64,000 bases of DNA. Origin: Diaporthe sp. PMI_573 (Eukaryota; Ascomycota; Sordariomycetes; Diaporthales; Diaporthaceae). The stretch covers positions 62,001 to 126,000 of the forward strand of contig JAJTUP010000109.1 of NCBI GenBank assembly GCA_021399435.1. Reading direction: 5' to 3'. Below, piece by piece: positions 44,050 to 55,091 of this stretch. Each line of letters begins with the position of its first letter. Positions within the stretch are counted from its first letter, which is position 1. Position numbers and translations under genes: made by a program. A model generated the notes under the pieces. That model saw only the letters and a list, made by a program, of their open reading frames with translations, had not been told where the DNA came from and did no database searches.

Positions 44050-44912
44050 TCAGGTCTCGGCCCTAGTATGGATTACATTCTTTGTTTGAGAGAAAGCTAA
44101 GTGACCGGCCTAGGTGAGCTGTGGTTAAATGAACTTAAATTGACGATTATTCCTGTCCTACTTTCAACGTGACAAATGAAATTGGAAGTTTCTCGTCCTA
44201 GCAAATATACATAGAGAATATGTATCACTTTCAAGTGATACAGTCGAAGGCGATATGGGTTTCGCAAAATTTATTAGTTAACGTTTTTAGTGGTAGTGGT
44301 ATAGGTCTGCGGCTTAGGTGGCTTGGCAGATCACATCTGTAGCGACGGAGTACTCGGGGAGAAATCACTAACAGGCCAGAAATAGCTTGCTGCAAATGCG
44401 TCAGGGACCCAGCCTGCTTAAAATCTCCTTGGCGCTCGTCTTTGCTTTCCCATTGGTTGTCCCTCCCCGCCCATCGTTATTGAACTTTACATTCCAGCTA
44501 ACAGTACTGTACAGTAAGATCTGTGAACATAGCGCCGCAACTGAATGCTTTGTAGTATGCCCTGATGACACCCTTCTGCTCACGGAGTAATGATAAACGC
44601 GGTGAAGCGACACGGCGGTACTAACGACGAATTTCAAGTAAGCCAGCTGGTCCGCCAGGTGCCTCGAGTAAATAAGGCGGGAGAAGACACAGATGCTAGT
44701 ATGGGCAGCTATTGAACAAATTAATCACCCTATTGCATTATTCGCCGTGAAGGTGGTGATCGCTGAGCGGCTTCGTCAACCGGGATAGGTTAAAAGTCTC
44801 ACTTACTGTAGAGAAAGTCAATTTATTATAATAACAGGGAAGTCAATGCTACTGTTTCTAAACATCATCGAACATCGTCGGATAAATTCAACTCGGTGAG
44901 AGGTGGAATTAT
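44050..44912. other. Intergenic, no gene seen
   Basis: No supported feature. It lies beyond the 3' end of the TPR gene. Confidence 0.35.
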
Positions 44913-47900
44913 CTAATCAGCACGCCAAGTATCCAAAGTTTCAATAGACAAACAGGTGTCCGGATGCTCCTCTCCTAGTACTTTACGGCGGGCTTGGACG
45001 CACGAGTCCATCAGGTCAATAGCATCAGTGATACGTCCTTGAGAGTACCAGGTGAAAGCTAGGTTGGCCATGCTGGTGAGCGTGTCGGGATGGGAAGGCC
45101 CCAGTTTCTGCTTGCGAGTCTCCATCACTTCCACTTCCAGCTTCTCGGCCTCTTCCCATCGGCCTTGGTTCCAAAATGTTGATGCGAGGTTAGCCATGCT
45201 GGTGAGCGTGGAGGGATGGGAAGGCCCCAGTTTCTGCTTGCGAGTCTCCATCACTTCCACTTCCAGCTTCTCGGCCTCTTCCCATCGGCCTTGGTTCCAA
45301 AATGTTGATGCGAGGTTAGCCATGCTGGTGAGCGTGTCGGGATGGGAAGGCCCTAGTTTCTGCTTGCTTGTCTCCATCACTTCTACTTCCAGCTTCTCGG
45401 CCTCTTCCCATCGGCCTTGGTTCCGGTATGTTGATGCGAGGTTAGCCATGCTGATGAGCGTGGAGGGATGGGAAGGCCCCAGTTTCTGCTTGCGAGTCTC
45501 CATCACTTCCACTTCCAGCTTCTCGGCCTCTTCCCATCGGCCTTGGTTCCGGTATGTTGATGCGAGGTTAGCCATGCTGGTGAGCGTGTCGGGATGGGAA
45601 GGCCCTAGTTTCTGCTTGCTTGTCTCCATCACTTCTACAAACAGCTTCTCGGCCTCTTCCCATCGGCCTTGGTTCCAAAATGTTGATGCGAGGTTAGCCA
45701 TGCTGGTGAGCGTGTCGGGATGGGAAGGCCCTAGTTTCTGCTTGCTTGTCTCCATCACTTCCACGTCCAGCTTCTCGGCCTCTTCCCATCGGCCTTGGTT
45801 CCGGTATGTTGATGCGAGGTTAGCCATGCTGGTGAGCGTGTCGGGATGGGAAGGCCCTAGTTTCTGCTTGCGAGTCTCCATCACTTCCACTTCCAGCTTC
45901 TCGGCCTCTTCCCATCGGCCTTGGTTCCGGTATGTTGATGCGAGGTTAGCCATGCTGGTGAGCGTGGAGGGATGGGAAGGCCCTAGTTTCTGCTTGCTTG
46001 TCTCCATCACTTCCACCTGCAGCTTCTCGGCCTCTTCCCATTGGCCCTGGTCTCGGTATGTTGATGCCAGGTTAGCCATGCTGGTAAGCGTGTCGGGATG
46101 GGCAGGCCCGAGTTTCTGCTTGCGAGTCTCCATCACTTCCACCTGTAGCTTCTTGGCCTCTTCCCATCGGCCCTGGTCTCGGTATGTTGATGCCAGGTTG
46201 ATCATGCTGGTGATCATGTGCGGATGCTCCTGTCTAAGCACCTCTTTATTGCCTTGCAGCGTTTGAACGTCCATCGCCTCCGCCTCGGCCAGCTTGCCTT
46301 GGTCAGAGTTGACTTTGCCCAGGTTATTGACCTTATCGAGTGTCGATATGTTCTTTGGCCCAAGGACCTCCTCGTAGCCTTGTGATAATGTCGACTGGCT
46401 GCCTGGAGCCTTGGCGGCAGAGGATCGTACAGTACTGTCGTCGTTCTTGAGGAGTTCCACTGGGGCAGTTGTGGGTGTCTCTTTGTACATCGCCTCAATG
46501 CTCTCTTTGTCGGGGACGCTCTTGTCGTCGTCGACGATGGTCGCCTCGGCGATAGCGGAGTCCATTTCTTGAGCAGATAGGGGAGGATTAGCCTGGGTAT
46601 GGCTCGAATATCCGCGACTAGAAGCTATAGATAACTGCCGCGTGCTAGCGGAATGGTCGGCTTGAGAAGAAGCCCTGTGACTGCTGGCATCGTCTTCGAA
46701 ATAGTCGATTCCGGCGCGGTCGAAATAATCGGCCACGATGGGGTCCGCTCTGTCTTCATTATCCATAGCCTGGTAGTCGTCCCAATCATGGTCGCGGATC
46801 GTTGCCTTTTGCTCGGGAGTAAGGTTCTTTTCTTCTGGACGAGGTCCTTCGACCCATTCTAGAATCCTGGTGTAGCGGAACATTCGCATCTCGGTGGCGT
46901 CTTTGTCGTCATTTGGGTCGAGTACTGGAGCGACGTCGTTAAAGGTGCGGATTGGTTTCTTTAGGCCTGTCTGGGGTGTTGTTCGCCAGGGGAGAGCATA
47001 CATGGAAAAGTCGTAGATGTGTCCGAGGACGTGCTCGATGAGCTCGGGAGAGTCGGTGGGGCCGTGGTCGTCGCACAGCGGGCAGTTGGTTATGCCAAAA
47101 GTTCGAAAAGTTGACTTGGCCATTATGCGGTCAAAAGTTTCATCAGAGACCTGGCTTTCATGCTTTTTGTCAAGGTGAGCCATAAAGGACGGCAGAGATT
47201 GAAAGACCGGACGGGTTCCTGTGCAACAGGAACATCTCCACTTTGGTGGGTGGTCGCATAGAACGTGCTCTCTCCATTGGTTTCGTGTGACGTAAAATCG
47301 ATACGGCGTAGGGCAGTTTTCTACGATGCAGGTGTACGGGCTGATGTCATTCTTCATGTGTTTCCTGTGCGGGTGAGTAAGGCGAAGCGATTCCAAGGGC
47401 CAGGGTACTTACGCCCATAGGTCTGGATCCTCAGCTTCCTCTAGTGGTATGGCCTGGCAGCAACAAGGACACAGCAGTGTCTTTCGTTGCGTCTGTGATT
47501 TCTTCGCTTTTGGAAAGCGAGCAAACCCGGTGATGGTGCTGATCCGCGTCATTGTAGACTTCGCTGGTTGGGTATATCGGCCCTCGAGTCCTTGGTATTC
47601 ACTCCCAAACGCAGAGGCTGACAACCCAGCGGTAGTGCGTGTCTCGCCTTGATCGTTGGCCTCGTTTCTTTGCTTTGCGGCGGCGGTATTGATTCGCGGC
47701 GCGGGGGCATTTGTTGGCTCTGCCGCCGAATCAGGCGCACTGCCTTCCGAAATGACATGTATTGGCATGTTTTGGATAGCTCGCGAGGCTCTGAGGACGT
47801 CGGAGTGGCATTGGGCATATCGGAATCGGTGCCAACGTCGTAGATTGGCCTCCACCAGCAGGTTCTGTATTCCTTGGAGCTCCATGCTGCGAAAATCCTT

Positions 47901-48443
47901 TGAATAGTCTTTCGACTTGGCGGATTCAGTCGGTCTGGACTTCATGATGCAGATAAGATGTGCTCGCAACTGGTCACACTGCCGCTTGTCTTTCCCGGAC
48001 CTGTCGCGCTCAAAGGACATGTCGGCCTTTTGAAGCCGCGATTTTGTTCCAGATCGCCGAATTGCAGAGCCGATCCACGCCAAATTGTCCGTCATCTCAT
48101 CAATTCCCTGCTTGGCCTCTTCCATCTCGTTCTCGTCGCCATCCTCGATAGCCGCCGTCTTGTAGCCCTCCAGAAACCGCTCCAGCATGTCTAGCAAGCT
48201 GGTGACGAGGAATGTATCCCTTGACCGCCCGCTGAGCCGCCAGTCCAGCGACGCCTTTCCATGAGCCAGGGCGCCCACGCTGTCGGCCCAGAGCTTCAGG
48301 TCCGCAAACCGGAGCTCGAGGTAGTTTCTGTGCTCGCCATCTAGCGCGGCAATACACGACCCGAAACGCGTGAAACACGCGCGGGTCGCATTGCCGACCA
48401 GCTCATCAACCTGCTCGGCCTTGTCCTGCTGCATCGGCTCCAT
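44913..48443 (-). CDS. C2H2 zinc-finger / TPR repeat protein, 1160 aa
   Basis: Exons 48443-47413 and 47364-44913 with a 48-nt GT-AG intron. Residues 1-200 are helical. A Cys cluster (CPCCCQAI) and several C2H2-like fingers follow (CIVENCPTPYRF-H; CSCCTGTRPVF-H-H; CPLCDDHG-H-H), a layout seen in fungal proteins with acuF-like zinc fingers. After an acidic/Ser-rich linker come about ten kinesin-light-chain-type TPR units of 42 residues (45010-46290), consensus HPDTLTSMANLAS then QGRWEEAEKL. Most units are almost identical at DNA level. No nucleotide-binding domain is present. It is divergent from the subtilisin gene across 274 bp. Such repeats serve as recognition surfaces in fungal NLR-type proteins, so a sensor or scaffold role is inferred. 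Confidence 0.85.
45010..46290 (-). repeat. Array of about ten 126-bp TPR-coding repeats
   Basis: Each unit contains CTTGGTTCC-type and GGATGGGAAGGCCC blocks on the plus strand. The internal eight units differ mainly at a few codons (YR/FW, R/S, E/D/F/Q, D/S). A long antisense ORF over this stretch (45052-46266) is an artefact of the repeat. Confidence 0.9.
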
Positions 48444-48717
48444 TGCGAGGTGTTGTAGCTTGCCTGAGCGTTCAAGGTGTTCGACTCACCTTTGCATACC
48501 TCTCTCGCTAAAAGCCACTTGGTTGGTGAGGGGGCCCGAATGATTCTTGGCGGGGATGTGCAGCGGCTCTTGCAGGAGCTGAAAGCGTCGACATGCATAT
48601 CTGGACGCCACAATTGGCAAGCGCCGCAGCCTTCTGTGGCAGGCGGCCCCAAACAAACGAAACAACCCCGCTCACTGCCGCAGAAACCTCTTCTCTTCCA
48701 AAGTTATGACCATCTAG
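48444..48717. promoter_or_regulatory. Shared divergent promoter region, 274 bp
   Basis: The only sequence between the start codons of the TPR gene (minus) and the subtilisin gene (plus). Both promoters and 5' leaders must lie here or overlap the neighbour. No TATA box is evident. Coordinate regulation of the two genes is inferred. Confidence 0.5.
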
Positions 48718-51700
48718 ATGAGTACCGTCCGGCAGAGAAGCAATGAGTCCACCATGGCTTCGTCCGGCGAAGCGCCAGAGCTCTTCAGCTCGGATCTGCT
48801 GGCTGAAGTCGCCCCGCAGGCCTGCAAGGAGATCCTAAACTGCGCCAGCAAGAAGAAGCCGCTGCCGTCGGTGTTGGGCTCGCGGATTGGCACTGCGCTG
48901 CACCTCATTGCGCAACACTTGGAGGAGGTGCAGCCATTCCAGCTCCCCGCCACGGTCCAGGATTCCTCGCGCCAGGCTCTGCAGGATTTCCTGAAAATTT
49001 GCAAGGTGAAGAGCATTCCGACTCAACCTGCTACATAGCATATCGATCCAATTGCTAACTGTTAAATCCGCAGTGGCCAGCAAAGTCGGCCGCAGTCAAA
49101 GCGGAGGACTATGAAGAGGTTAAGAACTGGCTGCCGTCTCCAAGTCCTCGCGGCATCTACGACGAACTAAAAGCACTGCGGCCGGATATGATGCGCGCCG
49201 GCATTAAGAATTTCCTGGCCGCGAAACAGACCGATGTGATATTCTACGCCAACCGCTTCCAGGAGCTCCTCGATACGCTAGAACCAGACAACCGAAAGCT
49301 CGACGGCGTAGGCCAGAGCAGCCTGTATAGCAGACATCTTAAGCCGCACGATGAATATGTCTATCCGGACGACATCCGTGAGAAGTTAATTACGGCACTG
49401 AAGGAGCATGCGACGTGTGTGTCCTCGGTGCATAAGTCAGAAGCACCGGTAGGCTTGAATCCTCGCCATATTACCAGGTTGTATCTTAGCACCGAGGGGC
49501 GAAATTTGAAACAGCTTGTCGAGTTCGATCTCATCGTGGCTTTTATGAATTTCGAGTTCTGGCAGGACTTCTCGCTAAGCGTTGCATTGTGAGTCTTTCC
49601 GCAGCATATCCAGACAAACTGTAATTTGAAGTTGATTTCCTCTCATAGAAAACCCAACAAAAGGCCCGGGATGTCATCTGGTGCCATGACTGCAGCCGGA
49701 CCACTAGACTGCACAGACCGCCAAATCGCCATCATGAAAGCCGGTGACATCTGCCGCATCCTTGAGCGCGAACGCAAGTCGCGCTCCGGTCTTAAGCTCC
49801 TCCTCGAGCTGGACCACAACTGCCACCTGCACAAGCACCGGCTCGCGCGCACGCTCCCGTACGACAAGCCGCGCGACAAGGGCCTCTCGCTCGCCGATCT
49901 CCTCGACTTGGGCCAGTACGACCTCACCCCAAAGGACAAGATCATGCTATCGTTTGCTGTCGCGCGCAGCTTCTGGGAGTTCTACGGGAGTGAGCTGACG
50001 ACGGTGCGGTGGTGCAGTGAGGATATCTGGCTCATGCCACGGTGTAAGAAGGACCAGATGAGCAGCGATAACTTGGATGACTTGGAGCTGAAGGCGTTTG
50101 TGAGCTTTCCGTTTGGGCAGGACCCGCTGGGGCCGGATGAGTTTCTGGAGGTGGATGATTTGACGCACAGTTATCCGCGGATTCTGTCATTGGGTATCAT
50201 TCTGCTTGAGATTGGCCGCGGCAAGAAGCTGGGATTACTACCGCTGACTGCGAACGAGAACCTTGAGGACCTGCGTAACGGTGTGAATGATGCCCACTCG
50301 GACGCAAGCAGTCAACTTGCGGCGCTCAATAACGAAGTCTGGGAAATGTGCAAGTACAAGAAAGCCTTCGATACTGCAATTTCAAATTGCCTGGACCCCA
50401 GCAAGTTCATCGAAAACCCCAGTACCCGCAAACAGCGAAGCAGGATAATTCCAGAAGAGTACGAGAAGCTCTCACCGCAGCTGAAAGCAGCCAAAGACGA
50501 AGAGCGGAAAGAGTACCAAAAACGCGCAGTGCAGGACCGCCGAGAGGCCATCTACCACAACGTCGTGTCGCCGCTCTACTGGCTTGCTAAGGTCGGCAAC
50601 CATGACGGACAAGATGACATGGTCATAAAACCTCGCAAGCAGCAGCATTCTAAAGTGCTCCGCCAGTCCACCTTTTCAGACGATCCAGACAAAGCTGAGA
50701 TCCAGAAGCTCTGGAAACGCGTCCAGACCCCGCACTTCAACAGCAATCAGCGAGCGGAAGGAAGTGCTGAAAAGTGGTTCGAGGGCATCCAGGCCATCTC
50801 CAGATTGGTCTTTCGTCAAAGACGTATATTAGATGTCAAGAAGCAGACCAAGGCGAATCCGATACGGATCGCTATTCTCGACACGGGCTGCGACTTAACC
50901 TTGAAATCTTTCCAGGAGGCAAAGTGCTTCAAGGGGTGGCGCGACTTTGCGGTAGAACCGCCGTCTGAGACCGCGGTGGATGAATATGGACATGGGACAT
51001 TCATGGCGCGGCTTGTGATGCAGGTGGTACCGGGCTGCGAGCTCTACATTGCGCGCGTTGCGCAGACGACGCAGCAGCTGGAGCTTAATGAGGAGCGCGT
51101 CGCAATGGTGAGTAGGCTTCATTCGATCCATGCACCCTCTGCTTTGCTAAGTAGTATTTACAGGCTATAAGACACGCCGGCAAGGACTGGGAAGTCGACG
51201 TCATCTCCATGTCCTTCGGCTTTCCTAAACTCAGTCAGCCCATCAGGGACGCTATCCACGATGTGAAAAAAACCCGCGAAGGCGCTATTGTATTCCTCGC
51301 CAGCGCCGGGAACGACGTCGATCGCGCCGAGGCCTACCCAGCCTGCGACCCCTCAGTCATCTCCATGTACGCTGCCGAAAGCACCGGCGCCTTCCTCAGG
51401 ACTAACCCCATCCCCTCCCCCTCGGAAGAATCACGGCGCTTGCTGGGCACGTACGGCGACAACGTCCCCGACGTTGTCCTGGAGGAACTGCGCGCGCGGT
51501 TTGTGAAGGGGGACTTTAGCCCCGGGACGTCGGTTGCGACGGCGGTGGCGGCGGGCGTCGTGGGCCAGATGCTGGCGTACGCGGCGCTGCTACCACATGT
51601 GCTGCGCGGGTGCGGCGCCGAAGGCGTCTATAGAGACCTGAAGACGACTGACGGCATGAGATGTATGCTTTTTAGTATGGCGAGGTCGTCGAATAGGGTG

Positions 51701-51805
51701 CAGTATTTCATTAATCCGATTCTGTTCTGGTCGTACAAGTCGGATGAGTCGAGCATGTATCGGGCAATGTGTGGGGCGTTACCGCAGAAGGAAGTGATGA
51801 GATAG
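48718..51805 (+). CDS. DUF7580-subtilisin (S8) protein, HET-Q2-like protease candidate
   Basis: Exons 48718-49005, 49074-49588, 49649-51107 and 51164-51805 (GT-AG) give 967 aa; a second ATG at 48754 has a better context (caccATGG). The N-terminal 600 residues contain a DUF7580-type helical region (LSLADLLDLGQYDLTPKDKI; PRILSLGIILLEIGRGKK). The C-terminal subtilase domain has a full triad: Asp about 679 in AILDTGCD, His about 716 in EYGHGTFMA, Ser about 877 in GTSVATAVAAG, with the oxyanion Asn in ASAGND. There is no signal peptide, so it is probably cytosolic. It lies 503 bp upstream of a gasdermin-like gene on the same strand, the arrangement known for fungal gasdermin-processing proteases. 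It lacks its own repeat domain. Confidence 0.87.
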
Positions 51806-52308
51806 ATATCCCCAAAGTTTGCCGAAACCTAGAAGTTGGAGAGATAATTGTGCAGAATATCAGCTCACCTATTGGCCATCATACCGTGTCGCCTGGTTGC
51901 ATTGTGTGAACAATCAAGTAGGCAGAAATACAAGTTAACATTGAACTGACCCACGAAGATTCTAAGTACAGTACTCCAAGATGGGATGAAAGAGAACTGA
52001 TATAGCATCGGATCTGTCGCACGTGGTGTATCATAGTGGGGACATGCGTTTGGGAGCCAGTGTGTTGTTCTATGAACTTCCCCTGGTATCGGATCTCTCT
52101 AGCGATCCTGCAGTTTGTAGCCTGAGGCGCCGTTGCGCCTCGGTCTGCTACAGAATCCAATGTCACGTTACATGATATGACTAAGCAGGGATAAACCCCA
52201 CCAGTCACTGCAAATGCCCGAACCTACCTCCGAACTTCCCACTCCCAGTCACTAAACTCGGCATCAACTTTAGCCAAAAGAAATTATGACTCCGAGGACT
52301 TCAAAACA

Positions 52309-53145
52309 ATGCCGACTTGGTTCCTCCCCCCAGATTTCACCTTCGCCGCCAACGGCCCCCTCCAGCTCGGGACCGTCATCGGCCACCCTAAGAAACCCAC
52401 ACTGGTCCTCACCGCCCTCAGCTCACCAGACTCCGGTATAACGCTTCCAAAGACTAGCATCCTCACCGAACCCAAACATGCCCATGATAAATCGCATGCC
52501 CAGTCCAACGGCTTCAGCATCTGGGCTCAATTCTTCGCCGCCGCCTCCGCCCGCGGAAAGACGGCCGTCGGCAGAAGCGCATCCCTCAGCTACGGCGTCG
52601 TAGACCATGAGATCCGCTGCTTCGCGGAGCCGCTGACCGCAGAGACGGCCTTAAAAATTGCGACGCTGCCGGTCATACAGCAGCGCATGGCCAGCGGTTT
52701 GTTTGGGAAGCGCTCCGTGTACGTGGTTTCCGGGGTCAGGATTGCGAAGACGTCTTTCACGGTCAAGAAAGAGACGGGCGCGAACCACATGGTCGAGCTG
52801 TCCGGGTCCGGTCCGGCGATTGCCGGGCCTGTGCTCCTGGAGCTGGGGGCAAGTGTGGAGCACAATCAGGAGAAGACGGTGACAGACTCGTATGAGACTG
52901 CACCGGAGATTGTGTTTGCATATCGGGTGCATGTCATCCGGCATAAGCGGGCGGGTGTAGAGACGGAGCTGTTCCAGAGCAAGTCGGCGTTCATGGCGGG
53001 TTCTGGGAGGGCGGACGACGAGGAGCCGCCTATTCTGGTGGAGGGCACTAAGGAAGAACTGGATGAAGATCTAGAAGAAGAGAGCAATTACACGGTGACT
53101 TCGATCGGAGATGATGATGTGTGTATTAGCTTTAACCTATACTAG
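52309..53145 (+). CDS. Fungal gasdermin-like pore-forming protein candidate
   Basis: A single-exon gene of 278 aa. The N-terminus (WFLPPDFTFAANGPLQLGTV), the central GLFGKRSVYVVSGVRIAKTS, then SGSGPAIAGPVLLELGASVE and the basic IVFAYRVHVIRHKRAGVE segment fit what I know of fungal gasdermin homologues of the HET-Q1 type, which have this same length. After about residue 228 comes an acidic tail of about 50 residues, the position where the family carries its short inhibitory C-terminus removed by proteolysis. Its subtilisin neighbour fits that pairing. In the characterised systems the cleaved protein inserts in the plasma membrane and kills the cell during incompatibility. The gene looks intact. 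The family call rests on recollected similarity plus synteny, not on a search. Confidence 0.72.
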   Translation: MPTWFLPPDFTFAANGPLQLGTVIGHPKKPTLVLTALSSPDSGITLPKTSILTEPKHAHDKSHAQSNGFSIWAQFFAAASARGKTAVGRSASLSYGVVDHEIRCFAEPLTAETALKIATLPVIQQRMASGLFGKRSVYVVSGVRIAKTSFTVKKETGANHMVELSGSGPAIAGPVLLELGASVEHNQEKTVTDSYETAPEIVFAYRVHVIRHKRAGVETELFQSKSAFMAGSGRADDEEPPILVEGTKEELDEDLEEESNYTVTSIGDDDVCISFNLY

Positions 53146-54189
53146 TGGGATCACTCAGGAAGCTTAGCCTAAAATCGCAAATGAGCGATCAGAAAGAATC
53201 AGATTCCTAAAAACCAGCCGAACATCTGGTTCCATTTACTTCCATAAGAACAAGCTGATGCCAGTATCTCAATACGAACGGTCTTGATTGACAGCCGTTG
53301 TTGCTATCATTTTTAGCCGATGACCTGGCTCGGACTGGCGTCGACCACATGCTGGACATCGTGTTCTGCTGGCAATGGCTGGGCCTCATACTACTAACTT
53401 AGATTGTGGCATCCACCAGTCTGACAACAGTCCCAGTGGAGGAGTCCAGCAAGTGCACCTGCCCGCTAATGGCATCTTGCTATATTGGCCACAAGATTGA
53501 TATTATGACTAGAAGACAGCATGACAGTTTAAGGTACGGCTTCTGTTCCTTGATATAATTATTTTTTTAAATGATGCTCAGATTCCCTAACGATAGCAGA
53601 AGCAAGAACCCAAGACCGCGATGCCCAAAATTGGTATGAGAGGGAAGAGATATTAGCGAGGACAAGTTCTAGCCTGATCCCGCTACGGTAGTCTCAATCC
53701 AGAACAATGGGATTGGAAAAGCTCGAACCCGCGCAATTGCCACTGTCTCTTGCTTCACACCTTTTTGTGATGCGGTGCCTGCTTGCCTTGCTTAGACACC
53801 AAACACATCGCTTCATTTAATACGTATTGTATAGACCTATTGCATTCAATCTACTGCATAGATCTCAGAACCTTATGTTATATTGATCCAAAATATAATA
53901 ATCCACAAGAATCCTCCACTCTTTACAGCAATTTCCAGCAATATTATTGTAGATCACAGTTCTTCTATTTACAGAAATCTATCTAGTAAGTTGTTTCACT
54001 AGGGCTCTTGGCTATCTAAGCGGAGGTCAATACTAAGGATAAGGAGCAGATTGGTACTGTGATTGCAATTAGTTAGGCTTGCGATTTCCTCTGCCTCAGG
54101 GTGTTCTTCCCCCAAGTGAATGATGGTTGGATGGAGGTAAACTATGGAGGTCTTACACTTTCCTGCTGCTACTCTGACTTTGCAAGTAG
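53146..54189. other. AT-rich intergenic, no gene seen
   Basis: No supported gene. 53480-53990 is AT-rich with a decayed look. Confidence 0.4.
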
Positions 54190-54600
54190 CTATACAATGG
54201 GGATAGGGGATCTGCTCTTCGCTGAGGATAGCTGCCTTATGTATGGCTCAGCCGGTTGGTAAGCAGATAGATCAGACCACGCAGCACTGCCGTTACAGTG
54301 TTGATGCATGTATCCGTGGCCTGGCAAAAGAAGTAGGATGTAATTTGTACCCGGCAGTCTCTCCAATTCGTTGATGAGTCCACAGAGCAACATTGTCTTC
54401 CCTTTGCCAGGGTCGCCTCTGATTCAAAGGAGCATTCTGATCATTTTACCGCTGTTGGAAGCAAGTCGTCATTCCCCAGGATCTACTTGTAACAGCCATG
54501 CAGTAGACCTCCTTTTGTTTGCTTGATACGCTGTTTGTCGTCGCAGGGATTAGTTGCCCGTAGCCTTTAAGGCATGCCTTGTTTTCATTATATCTTTGTT
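54190..54600 (-). pseudogene. NACHT-NLR relic
   Basis: On the minus strand pieces of a fungal NACHT domain can be read in shifting frames: DDKQRIKQTKGGLL and YKWILGNDDF near 54540-54470, the P-loop IRGDPGKGKTMLLCGLINEL near 54425-54370, and, in another frame, YFFCQATD followed by TAVLRGLIYLLTNRLSH near 54345-54250. A TGA replaces the expected Trp just before the P-loop, and at least one frameshift separates the P-loop from the next block. These are wordings of fungal STAND/NLR proteins. The gene is dead and truncated. It sits about 1 kb from the gasdermin-like gene. Confidence 0.7.
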
Positions 54601-54936
54601 AGCTGTCTTTTCTTCTCTTTTTTTTATCTTGCTTTCTTTATAAAGAAAAGAAAACAAGAAACATTCAAACTAGCATGAAATACTTAGCATACCTTTGATT
54701 TCTTCCTTAAGCCAGAAATTTGCCTAGATTGAGCGATGTGATAGAGAATGCGGGACCGAAGCGTTTTCGGGACAGGCTGGTCCTGGACGGATGCCTGTTA
54801 TCGATTTCTCCCGAGGTACCCCACGACTACAAGCGCGATCTGCCAAGCCACATAAGCCGCGGGCCCACACCACCACTACTAAAAACGTTATCTATAGATT
54901 TGAGCGAAACCCATTGTGTGTGTGTGTGTGTGTACC
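54601..54936. other. Debris between NLR relic and LINE, with BAH-like fragment and (TG)n
   Basis: On the minus strand about 54890-54800 reads VVVVWARGLCGLADRA-SRGV, similar to the BAH-like frame right of the LINE (VVVWVYGFGGLADYIYSNGV). A (TG)n run of about 21 nt at 54914-54934 follows and leads directly into TACCC. Confidence 0.4.
54914..54934. repeat. (TG)n microsatellite, left of LINE
   Basis: About ten TG units followed by TACCC. The right end of the LINE shows the same (TG)n-TACCC junction. Confidence 0.8.
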
Positions 54937-55091
54937 CAGGTGAACAGACCACACAAGGACCGGGATATTGCGACAATCTACGATTCTGAGACCTCTAAAA
55001 ACTCTTGAATATTCAACCTTCTCGTTATTGATTTTCCTTTTCATCTTTTGGGTTACCTGGTAACCGCTTGGAAATTTTGGCTTGGTGGCGG

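Noticed and set aside
45052..46266. 404-codon plus-strand ORF over the TPR array
   Set aside because: It is the antisense of homogenised 126-bp repeats; composition is repetitive Ser/Trp-rich and the minus strand encodes clear TPRs.
45010..46290. CRISPR-like array
   Set aside because: Regular repeats are coding 126-bp TPR units, and the host is a eukaryote.
44913..48443. Full NLR (NACHT or NB-ARC) assignment for the TPR gene
   Set aside because: No P-loop or Walker B between the zinc fingers and the TPR array; it is a repeat protein without a nucleotide-binding core.
54720..54989. 89-codon plus-strand ORF left of the LINE
   Set aside because: It reads through a TG microsatellite (VCVCVY), and the opposite strand shows BAH-like debris.
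55068..55091. Upstream start for LINE ORF1
   Set aside because: The frame there opens with TTG; the first ATG is at 55092.
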